Shown piece after piece: positions 1 through 6,397 of a stretch of 7,109 nt of DNA. This DNA comes from Lachnospiraceae bacterium UBA3401. GTDB lineage: Bacteria > Bacillota > Clostridia > Lachnospirales > Lachnospiraceae. Location: positions 1 to 7,109 of the forward strand of contig DEPD01000172.1 in NCBI GenBank assembly GCA_002358575.1, read 5' to 3'. The first letter of the stretch is position 1; every line of letters starts with the position of its first letter. The notes under the pieces are model-generated. The model was given only the letters and a program-made list of their open reading frames with translations. It had not been told where the DNA came from and ran no database searches. The position numbers and the translations under genes were made by a program.

Positions 1-30
1 ACGCCATACCAGGCGCGGACAGCAGCATAA
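1..30 (+). CDS. 3' end of an unidentified gene (partial)
   Basis: Frame 1 reads TPYQARTAA and then a TAA stop. It is followed at once by a GGAG-type ribosome site (31-44) and another ATG, the tight spacing expected inside an operon of a conjugative element. Only nine codons are visible, so the protein cannot be identified. That these codons are coding is an inference from the spacing alone. Confidence 0.3.
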   Translation, partial: TPYQARTAA

Positions 31-44
31 GGAGAGGCGGGAGC

Positions 45-68
45 ATGTTTACTGATTGGATTGCTTGA
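45..68 (+). pseudogene. truncated 5' end of a gene (MFTDWIA)
   Basis: An ATG behind a purine-rich GGAGAGGCGGGAG stretch opens a frame of only seven residues (MFTDWIA) before TGA at 66-68. The strong ribosome site suggests this was once the start of a longer gene, possibly a membrane component of a transfer apparatus, cut off by the sequence that carries the inverted repeat at 55-178. The left arm of that repeat begins inside these codons. The alternative is that the reading frame is meaningless. Confidence 0.2.
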
Positions 69-178
69 TTACCCACAATCAGGGATGTCAGGTTTTGTCA
101 ATGGCATGGCCGCAAAGCGGTGCGCAGCACCATTGACAAAACCTGACAGCTTTGATAGACTCCAAGCAACAATCCAAT
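55..178. repeat. large nested inverted repeat (structured DNA/RNA element)
   Basis: The core is a perfect 19-bp inverted repeat: TGTCAGGTTTTGTCAATGG at 86-104 and its exact complement at 130-148, enclosing 25 nt. Inside the loop two small hairpins compete: CCGC-AAA-GCGG (110-120) and GGTGC-GCA-GCACC (119-131). They share bases 119-120 and cannot both form. Outside the core a second arm, ATTGGATT plus GCTTG (55-67), pairs with CAAGC and AATCCAAT (163-178) with a three-base bulge. No T-run follows on either strand, so an intrinsic terminator is unlikely. It could be a transfer origin, a recombinase or relaxase binding site, a structured leader RNA, or a small palindromic insertion. The function is not known from sequence. 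Confidence 0.75.
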
Positions 179-210
179 ATATTTTTAGCCACAAATGTTA
201 CAAAAAAGCT

Positions 211-414
211 TGACCACTACAATTCTTAAATTATATTGGCAAAATCGAGATACCCCATAAGGAAACCGAACTGACCGAAGAAGAAAAGGCATAGCAGGAA
301 AAAGAACGCATACATTTGGAGAAAAAACGGGCGTGCAACCATAAGTATATGGCAAGGAAACGGGAGGAAATATGCAGGGAACGGGAAAAAGAACTTGCTG
401 AAAAAGCAAATTAA
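211..414 (+). pseudogene. C-terminal remnant of a TndX/TnpX-like large serine recombinase
   Basis: Frame 1 reads LNYIGKIEIPHKETELTEEE, then a very charged Lys/Glu/Arg tail with KKRACNHKYMARKREE, ending at TAA 412-414. The 'YNxIGKIEIP' strand followed by a basic/acidic coiled tail is, from my knowledge of the family, the usual end of large serine recombinases that excise clostridial integrative elements (DUF4368-type C-terminus). The catalytic resolvase domain and the zinc-ribbon region are absent; the frame is closed upstream by TGA at 211-213. An in-frame TAG at 292-294 stands where glutamine is expected, a single C-to-T change from CAG. The fragment therefore cannot make an active recombinase. 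Its presence suggests this was once near one end of an integrated element. The family call is by motif memory only. Confidence 0.6.
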
Positions 415-656
415 CAGAGAAAAGGAATTTCCTTAATGAAAAGGCTATGACAAAATTATTTTCAATGATTAACAGTTATAGTTTTTTCATGCGGTAATTA
501 CTGTAAAAAATGAACCCTTATTCCCCCAAGCGGAGAAATACCCGTCAATGATATTCCGCAATTCAAACTCCCGACAATTAACAGAAGAAAATCATTTATC
601 CGCACCGAAACCAATCAATCATATCAATCAATCCATATCACAGGAGAGAAAAGACC
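415..656. other. gene-free spacer upstream of the TTRAP-like gene
   Basis: No reading frame of note is present on either strand. The stretch is AT-rich and contains the short palindrome at 422-434. Just before the ribosome site of the next gene is an imperfect tandem repeat, CAATCAATC-ATAT at 612-624 and CAATCAATCC-ATAT at 625-638. No convincing sigma-A promoter or terminator could be picked out. Confidence 0.5.
422..434. repeat. 13-bp palindrome after recombinase remnant
   Basis: AAGGAA-T-TTCCTT is a perfect 6-bp inverted repeat with a one-base centre, eight bases after the stop codon of the recombinase remnant. Integrative elements of this type usually end a short distance after the recombinase gene, so it could mark a recombination or binding site. 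A chance occurrence is also quite possible in such AT-rich sequence. Confidence 0.25.
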
Positions 657-1298
657 ATGAATAAAAATGCAGGAAAAAACAATGTTCCATTGTTTTCACA
701 GATTTTAGATTATTACAGCACCGCCGACAAATATATCCTCAGCAAGACACACTCCAATGCGCATCAGACTGTATTTACCAAAGAAAACGACAAATACCAG
801 TGGCTTGTGTTGGAGCAGAAAAGCCAGTGCGAAGTCGAGGCAAGGCAGACCGACAATCATGGAACAATCACAGCGAGGGATAATTACGGACTGACAAGAA
901 ATCTCCCTAAGTGCGTGGGCGTGGAGCATTTATGTGAAGATGCATATATGCACGCAAATTTTCAGATACCTTTTAACGTTGATGAAATCAACTTAATCTA
1001 TCAGTTTGGAGAACAGGGCAAAGCGGAAACGTGCGCCAGTCTGTCCGCTATCCTTCCGCAGATAAAGGACAGCGACACAAAGCAGATAGTAAGCGACACA
1101 TTGAAGAAATTAAATGTCCTGTCAGAAGAAACGTGTGCGGAACTGACCGCCACCACCAAAAGACGGAAACTGACCGAGCGTGACCACTCCATAAAGACAA
1201 GGTTAGCAAGAGCAAAGGAACAGGCGAAACAGCCGACAGTTGCCGAGGGAAAACAGCGCAGAAACCACAGCAAAGGAAAGGAGGATATGGCACTATGA
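657..1298 (+). CDS. TTRAP-like (transposon-transfer assisting) conjugative-element protein
   Basis: A 213-residue soluble protein with no signal peptide or membrane segment. Residues about 103-165 (FNVDEINLIYQFGEQGKAET onward, through ILPQIKDSD and LKKLNVLSEET) fit the pattern of the TTRAP family, small proteins encoded in Tn1549-like conjugative elements: an F-x-x-DE-x-NL start, an acidic midsection, then KLN-x-LS. Their biochemical role is not established. Residues 1-100 match nothing I recognise, and typical TTRAP proteins are only about 65-80 residues long, so this is an extended form or a fusion. The tail (168-208) is strongly basic (TKRRK, KQRRNHSKGK), suggesting nucleic-acid contact. 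ATG 657 is chosen because AGGAGA lies nine bases upstream (642-647). The stop TGA overlaps the next start as ATGA (1295-1298), so the two genes are translationally coupled. Confidence 0.6.
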   Translation: MNKNAGKNNVPLFSQILDYYSTADKYILSKTHSNAHQTVFTKENDKYQWLVLEQKSQCEVEARQTDNHGTITARDNYGLTRNLPKCVGVEHLCEDAYMHANFQIPFNVDEINLIYQFGEQGKAETCASLSAILPQIKDSDTKQIVSDTLKKLNVLSEETCAELTATTKRRKLTERDHSIKTRLARAKEQAKQPTVAEGKQRRNHSKGKEDMAL

Positions 1299-1575
1299 AA
1301 CTTTCCCGATATGAGCAGGAAAGTATTCTCAATTATAACGCAGGAGAACAGACCGCCGCCCTCTACACAAGGGATAAGGCAGTCATGCGGAAACTTGACA
1401 CGCTTGTTGCCGACTTCCCCGACACATACAAGCTGACAGGGCAGGATAAAGTATCTAAGACCTAATCCTTTCCAAAGTCACACGTCAGTTACTGCAAGCC
1501 GAGGACAGTCAGCACCGACAGAGGGAACGGGCAAGGCAGATGATGATTGCTAATAATAAGACAAAAAGAGATTAA
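1295..1575 (+). pseudogene. small conjugative-element protein (MKLSRYEQE... family), broken
   Basis: The gene starts at ATG 1295 inside the ATGA overlap with the gene before, behind AAAGGAGG at 1277-1284. It reads MKLSRYEQESILNYNAGEQT and on to DKVSKT, then meets TAA at 1463-1465. Beyond the stop the same frame continues S-F-P-K-S-H-V-S-Y-C-K-P-R-T-V-S, matching DKTYSMPKSYITYRKPRTVS encoded at the right edge of this window on the - strand. TAA therefore replaces a tyrosine codon. After TVS the homology moves to another frame (QRERARQMMIANNKTKRD), explained by one lost base near 1512-1514, and ends at TAA 1573-1575. The original product was about 93 residues. This family is common as a hypothetical protein in clostridial conjugative elements; its function is unknown. 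A truncated 56-residue product may still be made. Confidence 0.75.
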
Positions 1576-1586
1576 GCAAGATTTAA

Positions 1587-1615
1587 TGGAAGTATGTGTG
1601 CATTTATGGTAAAAT
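1587..1615 (+). promoter_or_regulatory. possible sigma-A promoter of the methyltransferase gene
   Basis: TAAAAT (1610-1615) makes a good -10 box. Seventeen bases upstream is TGGAAG (1587-1592), a poor -35 with three of six consensus bases. The -10 lies 46 bases before the methyltransferase start codon. It is the only reasonable promoter candidate between the two genes, but the -35 is weak. Confidence 0.3.
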
Positions 1616-1661
1616 AACAGCGTTGAACAATAAAACAAATTGAAATTGGTGGAGATTAATT

Positions 1662-2442
1662 ATGAGCAGGATAAATGATATATCAGTTGTAAAAACAACA
1701 ATATGCTACTGCAAATAACTTAGACACAAGAATATCAATTCATGATAAATATTCAACGAATAAGCTGGGATTTGGGAATTGGATATTTTCAAATTATAGA
1801 ATTGATAAAGGAGCGAAAGTATTAGAGTTAGGCTGTGGAACAGGAGATATGTGGAAAAATAGAGAGTCAGTAATTTGTGCTTGCTCCAAGATAATACTTT
1901 CTGATTTTTCAGAAGGAATGGTTGCAACGACAAAAGATAATATAGGAAGCTATGATAATATTGAATATAAGGTTTTAGATATTCAAGAGATACCTTATAA
2001 AGATGCGACTTTTGATATTGTCATTGCAAATATGATGTTGTATCATGTGCCTGATATAGATAAAGGTTTGACGGAGGTCCGGCGAGTATTAAAGAGAGAA
2101 GGTCGTTTTTATTGTGCGACATATGGAGAACATGGAATTATTGAATATCTTTCCAAAATTCTATCGGAATATGGTGTTGAAGATAACATAAACAAGAATT
2201 TTACACTTCAAAATGGATATGAGATTTTAAGTAAAACTTTTTCAAAAGTTGAAAAAAAAGAATATATTGATTCATTGGCAGTTACTAATATAGATGATAT
2301 GGTGGATTATATTTATTCGCTTTCTAGTATGACATCTTTGAATAGTGTGCCTAAGCAAGTAATAAAAGATATTCTGATGGAAAATACAATAGATGGAGTT
2401 TTAAATGTGCCAAAGGAATATGGAATGTTCATATCATTATAA
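1662..2442 (+). pseudogene. class I SAM-dependent methyltransferase, frameshifted
   Basis: With one base removed from the A-run at 1691-1695 the gene encodes 259 residues, a normal length for this family. The first frame (MSRINDISVVK, ATG 1662, GGTGGAG ribosome site at 1649-1655) ends at TAA 1716-1718. The second frame carries on from about 1696 (QQYATANNLDTR). In the repaired protein motif I is VLELGCGTG (53-61), D81 in LSDFSEGM is the usual ribose-binding acidic site, and LDIQEIPYKDATFDIVIAN with MMLYHVPD (105-131) is the typical Methyltransf_11 motif II-III region. The substrate cannot be deduced. The longest ATG-started frame, from 1849, begins after motif I and could not bind SAM. The coding sequence is clearly more AT-rich than the genes on both sides, which suggests separate acquisition. 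A sequencing error in the A-run or low-level ribosomal slippage are alternatives. Confidence 0.8.
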
Positions 2443-2534
2443 AAATGGTAAATTCAAATCGGGAAAAATCAGAACAGAAAAATGATATAAAAATTGAATA
2501 TTGTTTAGCTTTGGGTAGCGGTTATCTTAACAGA

Positions 2535-2793
2535 CCACCACTTTACAACTTTTTTCATGGATAGATAATGTTGCCCAAATCTTTGAAAATACTATTTTTT
2601 CTGATTATAGGGTGCAAATTTTGCTATAGAATACAATATTTGATACTTAAAAAAGTTAAAATTTATGACCAAAATATTATTTGCTACTTTGGGATTAAAC
2701 CTCTAAACACAAAAAAATTAGTAAGACTCATTAAAGCGCATTAATTCAGGGAGCTTTGAATAATCAAGTTATTAAAAAGTTGTAAAGTGGTGG
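2535..2793. mobile_element. 259-bp inverted-repeat element, MITE-like
   Basis: CCACCACTTTACAACTTTTT at 2535-2554 has an exact 20-bp complement at 2774-2793. The bases just outside and just inside do not pair, so the repeats are sharply bounded. The 219-bp interior is very AT-rich and has no transposase. The one open frame is a 58-codon stretch (2568-2744), with no ribosome site and a composition expected by chance. This architecture fits a non-autonomous miniature element or the deleted ends of an insertion sequence. I find no target-site duplication in the flanks, and the ends differ from those of the neighbouring IS3 element, so the parent transposon is unknown. The right end is only 29 bp from the IS3 element. 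Confidence 0.6.
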
Positions 2794-2861
2794 ATAAGAT
2801 GAAACACTATCTATATTGTACATGGACCTCATTCCCCACTAAATGAACAGGAGGTTTACCA

Positions 2862-3229
2862 ATGGGTTACACTAGGGAAGAACGGCTGGACATCGGCAAA
2901 CAAATTTACAACAATGAAATAAATAAAAGCGATGTAGCCATAAAATACAGGATCGGCGAGAGCACAGCCAGGGATTACATGAGACTGTACTAGGATGTGA
3001 ACGGCCTGCCGCCTAAAAACAGAATTCAAAAAGATGAAAATACAGTAAAAATAAGCGCACATTCCTCCAAACCGGATCTGTCTGAATATGAATCCATGAC
3101 AAAAGAGGAACTTATTAAGGAACTGGTGAAATCTTGGATCAATGAGGCGCGGTTAAAAAAGGATACGAAGTGAAAGGGGATGGTGCAGACAGGACAATTA
3201 CAATCTTCGACAACTGGAATATGAAATAA
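2862..3229 (+). pseudogene. IS3-family transposase OrfA (HTH subunit), broken
   Basis: ATG 2862 follows AGGAGG (2849-2854) by seven bases. The product starts MGYTREERLDIGKQIYNNEI, and residues ~18-42 (KSDVAIKYRIGESTARDYM) form the DNA-end-binding helix-turn-helix. TAG at 2991-2993 (codon 44) stops translation where NGLPPKNR-type sequence continues. Further on, the frame moves by -1 at the A-run 3155-3160: RLKK is followed by GYEVKG in the new frame, ending at TAA 3227-3229. GYEVKG is what I expect to follow RLKK without interruption in intact relatives, so a one-base deletion is the likely cause. The run does, however, form a perfect A_AAA_AAG slippery heptamer (3155-3161). Repaired length is about 122 residues. 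Confidence 0.75.
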
Positions 3230-4077
3230 TACTGGAATTATCCGGTGAATTCCCAGTCCGTGTGTTATGCGAATCTATGGGCATAAAGAGGAGCAGCTTC
3301 TATTATTGGAAGAAACACCTTTCGGATCCGGCTCCTAAAATAAAAGCACTTGCAGACAATGTCATGCTGTTCAGGGAATATCATTTGAAATACCCGTCAC
3401 ACGGATACCGGTGGCTGAGCGCAAAATAAGACTTGATACAGGACTGAAGGTTTCTGATACGTATGCGCATAAATGCTGTAAAATTGCCGGCATAAAAAGC
3501 GGATCAAAACACTGCTGGTATAAAAACCAGGCGAACCCCGCAAAGTGTATCCGAATCTGATTCTCGCAGGACTTAAGATTGACGGGCCGATGCAGTGCAT
3601 TGTGAGTGACATGACTGCATTCTGGTTAAAAGGCATTTATTATGAACTGACATTGTATATGGATCTTTGGAATAACGAAATACTGAGCCATTCCCTTTCT
3701 GCAAAACGCGGAGACCGCATGACATACATCAGCGGCCAGCATGACCTTATAGAACTTAAGAAACAGCATCCGGAATATAAAACAGTGCTACATTCGGATC
3801 AGGGATCGGTATATGCATCAAAAAAATACAATGACCTGCTTGGAACATGCGGGATCATACACTCTATGTCACGCGCAGGAACGCCGACAGACAATGCAGC
3901 AATAAAATCCATCAACGGATGGATAAAAGCAGAACTGTTTACGGATTTTCATCTACAGGGCGAAAATGTCAAAGAAGAAATGGCTGCGTACATAAAATTT
4001 TTAACGAGCAACGACCCGCATACCCGCTGGGGTATCTAACGCCCAAAAAGTACAGGGAAACATATGCAGATGTATAA
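3211..4077 (+). pseudogene. IS3-family transposase OrfB (rve/DDE integrase subunit), broken
   Basis: The coding sequence runs through four frames: LEYEIILELSGEFPVRVLCE to WLSAK (TAA 3427-3429); then IRLDTGLKVSDTYAHKCCK; then VYPNLILAGLKIDG through INGWIKAELFTDFH; then FNEQRPAYPLGYLTPKKYRE to TAA 4075-4077. Each change is a -1 shift at a short run: A4 at 3423-3426, AAA just before the GTG at about 3551, and T5 at about 3998. OrfB begins in the -1 frame relative to repaired OrfA, as normal for IS3 elements made by programmed frameshifting. The rve core keeps its first Asp (CIVSDMTAF) and second Asp (LHSDQGSVYAS), but the third acidic residue is gone: DNAAIKSINGW has Lys (codon AAA, 3905-3907) where the family has Glu, a single G-to-A change. 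The protein is inactive for several independent reasons. Confidence 0.85.
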
Positions 4078-4187
4078 TACTTATAGATTGTACGTCAAAA
4101 AATACAATTTAAGTGTCCAATTTTTGTTGACCAGTGCACCTTAGCTCAAAACTCATAAAAGCAGGCAAGGCATATTCATCTCCACGG

Positions 4188-4883
4188 TCATTCTTTCTCC
4201 GAAAAATTATCCATAGTCTCTTTTAGCTGCTTTCTATATGGAATAAACAAAACCAGTGCCATACCCATTGCGAGGCTGTCCGCAATCGGAGTTGCCCACA
4301 GTATGCCGTCTGCGCCAGCCACCGTATTCATAAGGAACATAAACGGAACATCCAGCCCGCCCTTACGCAGCAATGACAGAATCATCGGTCTCGTTTTCTG
4401 CCCGGTAGCCTGAAAAACAGATATAATCATCATCGTTACTGAAACTGCCGGACAAGTAATACAGATAATCCTAAGAAAATGCTGACCGTATGCAACCGTC
4501 TCCGTATCGTCAATAAATCCCTTTACCACCGGAACCGCGCACACAAACAGCAATACTGCCCCTGCAAGGGCAACCGCCACACTATATATGAATGCCGTTT
4601 TAATCACGGAACGCATACGCTTCCATTTGTTTGCGGCGTAGTTATAATCAATCAGCGGAAGTACCCCCTGCGTCATTCCATTTGCAATGGCAAATGCAAG
4701 CATGTCAAGATTGGACGCTTTATCATTGTCACCGTCTTTTTCCTTAATCGTCAAAACATATACGCCACGTTTCAGTATAAGACCGGGATTATAGAAAATC
4801 CCCTTTTCACCCCAACTTTCAACGAGTATCGTGCCGTCTAAGGAAGAGAGGCAGTAATCCAATATTTGTTTTGCTTCCATCAT
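4188..4883 (-). CDS. chimeric protein: DUF6194 N-terminus fused to C-terminal part of a MATE transporter
   Basis: 231 residues. Residues 1-60 (ILVESWGEKGIFYNP, LKRGVYVLTIKEKDGDNDKA, SNLD) carry the conserved signature of DUF6194, small soluble proteins of unknown function, usually 130-150 residues long. At residue 61 (codon 4701-4703) the sequence changes without a frame break to MLAFAIANGMTQGVLPLIDY, the TM7-8 hallmark of MATE antiporters. Membrane segments follow at about 95-122, 133-160 and 175-220, then a basic/acidic tail. The first six MATE helices are absent, so no working transporter is expected. GAGGT (4889-4893) sits five bases before ATG 4883 and ATG 4880. The gene is third after the MarR and MATE genes, 111 bp behind the MATE stop. 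AGTATA/ATTGTA at 4898-4903 and 4924-4929 could be -10 boxes (TATACT, TACAAT) of its own promoter, without a good -35. The fusion most simply arose by deletion between a DUF6194 gene and a second MATE gene. Confidence 0.75.
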   Translation of the reverse strand: MMEAKQILDYCLSSLDGTILVESWGEKGIFYNPGLILKRGVYVLTIKEKDGDNDKASNLDMLAFAIANGMTQGVLPLIDYNYAANKWKRMRSVIKTAFIYSVAVALAGAVLLFVCAVPVVKGFIDDTETVAYGQHFLRIICITCPAVSVTMMIISVFQATGQKTRPMILSLLRKGGLDVPFMFLMNTVAGADGILWATPIADSLAMGMALVLFIPYRKQLKETMDNFSEKE

Positions 4884-4994
4884 GTTTTACCTCACAAAGT
4901 ATAAAATAAAGCGTTACCGGATTATTGTAGCACAAATCAGGGAATATTTCCATAAACATCTAATATGCGACAAACCTTAACAAAAAACAGTTCC

Positions 4995-6323
4995 TTACTT
5001 CAATGCAAGGCTTCTGTTACTTTTTACCATGCACAAAATAGTATATAACACAACTGCCAGCTCTGTAATCGGCATAACCCACCATAGAAGTTTCGCGCCA
5101 AACAGCGCCGGAAGCACGAACACTAACACACCACATAGAACCATGCCCCGCGCCATAGAAATAATCAATGCTGTTTTCGGCTGCATCACAGACTGGAAAT
5201 AATAGGTTGCAAAAATGTTCAGCGGCAAAAGCAGATATGCAAGACCATAAATCCGCATAATCCCGGGAGCAATCTGCAGTACGCTGTCTGTCGGGGACAT
5301 GAATACTTTCACAAAAGCGTTTGGGAACAAAAGTACTGCTGCTGTCCATAGAACACCGAAGACTGCAACTGTCCACAGGGAATATTTCTGCGTTTCCCTG
5401 ATGCGCTCTATATTATGTACACTGTAGTTTTCAGAGATAATTGGCTGTGCAGCCTGCCCGACAGCATAAGTAAAGCATTGGACAAGACCGGAGATCTGAA
5501 CAATAACCCCAAATACCGCCAGCGCATCTGAACCTAGATAATTCATAATCTGACGGTTAAACAGCATTGCAATAATCCCCATCGCTATTTCTGAAACGAA
5601 GGTAGAGCAGCCATTGAACACCAGCTCTTTTGCCTTATGAATACAGTCATGTACACGGGACAGCCTGAGTGCATTTTTCCTGCTGAAAAAATGAGAGACC
5701 ATAACTGCAATTGTCAGTGTTACGCCAATCGCAGTCGCAAGGCCTGCGCCAAATATACCCATGTCCAGCCCAAACACAAAATACAGATCTCCGAAAATAT
5801 TGAAGCATCCGCCGCACAGAGTCGCAAAGGCTGCAAAACCCGGCGCATTATCGTTTCTCAGGTAAGCAGCAAGCATTTGCGTGAACGGATATGCCGGAAT
5901 CACAAATTGAATCGAGCGAAGATATGTCTTTGCCAATGGCAGAAGAATATCATCCGCACCAAACAGACGGAGTAGCTGGTCATCAAAAACAGTGAGTCCG
6001 ATCCAACAGACTACCGCTATGACCGAAGTGAGAATCAAGGACAAGGTAAAGCAAGCGTTTGCCTCGTCGGTCTTCCCCTGTGCCTTGTAATATGTATATT
6101 TGACAGAACCTCCGCTGCCGGTCAAAATCCCCAAACTATACAAAATTGTCCAGATCGGCGCTACAATAGACAAAGCCGCCGTACCCTGCGGGCCCTGATA
6201 CTGACCAACTACGGCAACGTCCACCAGCCCGTATATACAGGAGATCATAGAACCTCCAAAGGCTGCGCCAAGATACTTAAAATAGTGTTTTTTAATACTT
6301 CCCTGTGTTAAATTCTTTTCCAA
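4995..6323 (-). CDS. MATE family efflux transporter (MepA/NorM-like)
   Basis: A 442-residue polytopic membrane protein, the standard MATE length, with about 12 predicted helices in two homologous halves. The N-half begins KNLTQGSIKKHYFKYL, then a first helix with YGLVDVAVVG (31-40; D35 is the usual acidic residue) and QYQGPQGTAAL. The second half carries the hallmark GQAAQPIISENYSVHN (289-304). The family exports cationic drugs or metabolites in exchange for Na+ or H+ at the cytoplasmic membrane. The start is set at TTG 6321-6323, since GGAGG (6330-6334) lies six bases upstream and the protein then begins as relatives do. An ATG 51 bases earlier (6374) would add MLCLHQNFHIEQEWRII, untypical and without a ribosome site. 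It lies 74 bp after the MarR gene and is probably cotranscribed with it. The substrate is unknown. Confidence 0.9.
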   Translation of the reverse strand: MEKNLTQGSIKKHYFKYLGAAFGGSMISCIYGLVDVAVVGQYQGPQGTAALSIVAPIWTILYSLGILTGSGGSVKYTYYKAQGKTDEANACFTLSLILTSVIAVVCWIGLTVFDDQLLRLFGADDILLPLAKTYLRSIQFVIPAYPFTQMLAAYLRNDNAPGFAAFATLCGGCFNIFGDLYFVFGLDMGIFGAGLATAIGVTLTIAVMVSHFFSRKNALRLSRVHDCIHKAKELVFNGCSTFVSEIAMGIIAMLFNRQIMNYLGSDALAVFGVIVQISGLVQCFTYAVGQAAQPIISENYSVHNIERIRETQKYSLWTVAVFGVLWTAAVLLFPNAFVKVFMSPTDSVLQIAPGIMRIYGLAYLLLPLNIFATYYFQSVMQPKTALIISMARGMVLCGVLVFVLPALFGAKLLWWVMPITELAVVLYTILCMVKSNRSLALK

Positions 6324-6329
6324 AATAAT

Positions 6330-6334
6330 CCTCC
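6330..6334 (-). promoter_or_regulatory. ribosome binding site deciding the TTG start of the MATE gene
   Basis: On the - strand GGAGG is followed by ATTATT and then TTG, an ideal six-base spacing. No comparable purine-rich site precedes the ATG at 6374. This places the translation start at TTG 6323 rather than at the upstream ATG. Confidence 0.8.
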
Positions 6335-6397
6335 ATTCCTGCTCAATATGAAAATTTTGGTGCAAGCACAACATTTACAATACAAACTTCGTTTATC

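Larger units (their letters stand above)
2823..4133 (+). mobile_element. IS3-family insertion sequence, inactivated
   Basis: The two-gene layout (small HTH OrfA, then OrfB with an rve/DDE integrase core in the -1 frame) marks the IS3 family. Proposed ends are TGGACCTCA at 2823-2831 and, reading inward from the right, TGGTCAACA from 4133; six of nine bases agree and both begin with TGG. The adjoining five bases, GTACA on the left (2818-2822) and GTGCA on the right (4134-4138), look like a target duplication with one mismatch. The boundaries are therefore tentative by several bases; an alternative pair begins TGTAC (2817) and TGCAC (4138). Both reading frames are broken, so the copy cannot transpose by itself. 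Confidence 0.7.

Noticed and set aside
86..148. Intrinsic terminator reading of the 19-bp inverted repeat
   Set aside because: No T-run follows the stem on either strand and the loop is 25 nt, too large for a typical terminator.
705..1332. Several - strand frames (74-94 codons) opposite the TTRAP-like gene
   Set aside because: They overlap each other and a coding + strand gene with a good ribosome site. Their sequences are cysteine- and phenylalanine-rich, as expected for reverse-strand shadows.
1849..2442. A stand-alone 197-residue protein starting at ATG 1849
   Set aside because: The frame is open and homologous well upstream of this ATG. Starting here removes the SAM-binding motif I, so it is the tail of a frameshifted gene.
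2568..2744. 58-codon reading frame inside the 259-bp element
   Set aside because: No ribosome site and no recognisable motif; the composition is that expected from AT-rich DNA.
4479..4841. 120-codon + strand reading frame opposite the chimeric gene
   Set aside because: It is antisense to a well-supported - strand gene, has no family motif, and shows the cysteine-, histidine- and arginine-rich make-up of a shadow frame.
5637..5975. 112-codon + strand reading frame inside the MATE gene
   Set aside because: It is antisense to conserved MATE helices and has no recognisable domain.
6324..6374. Upstream ATG (6374) as the start of the MATE gene
   Set aside because: No ribosome site precedes it and the extra 17 residues are unlike MATE N-termini. 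TTG 6323 has an ideally spaced GGAGG.
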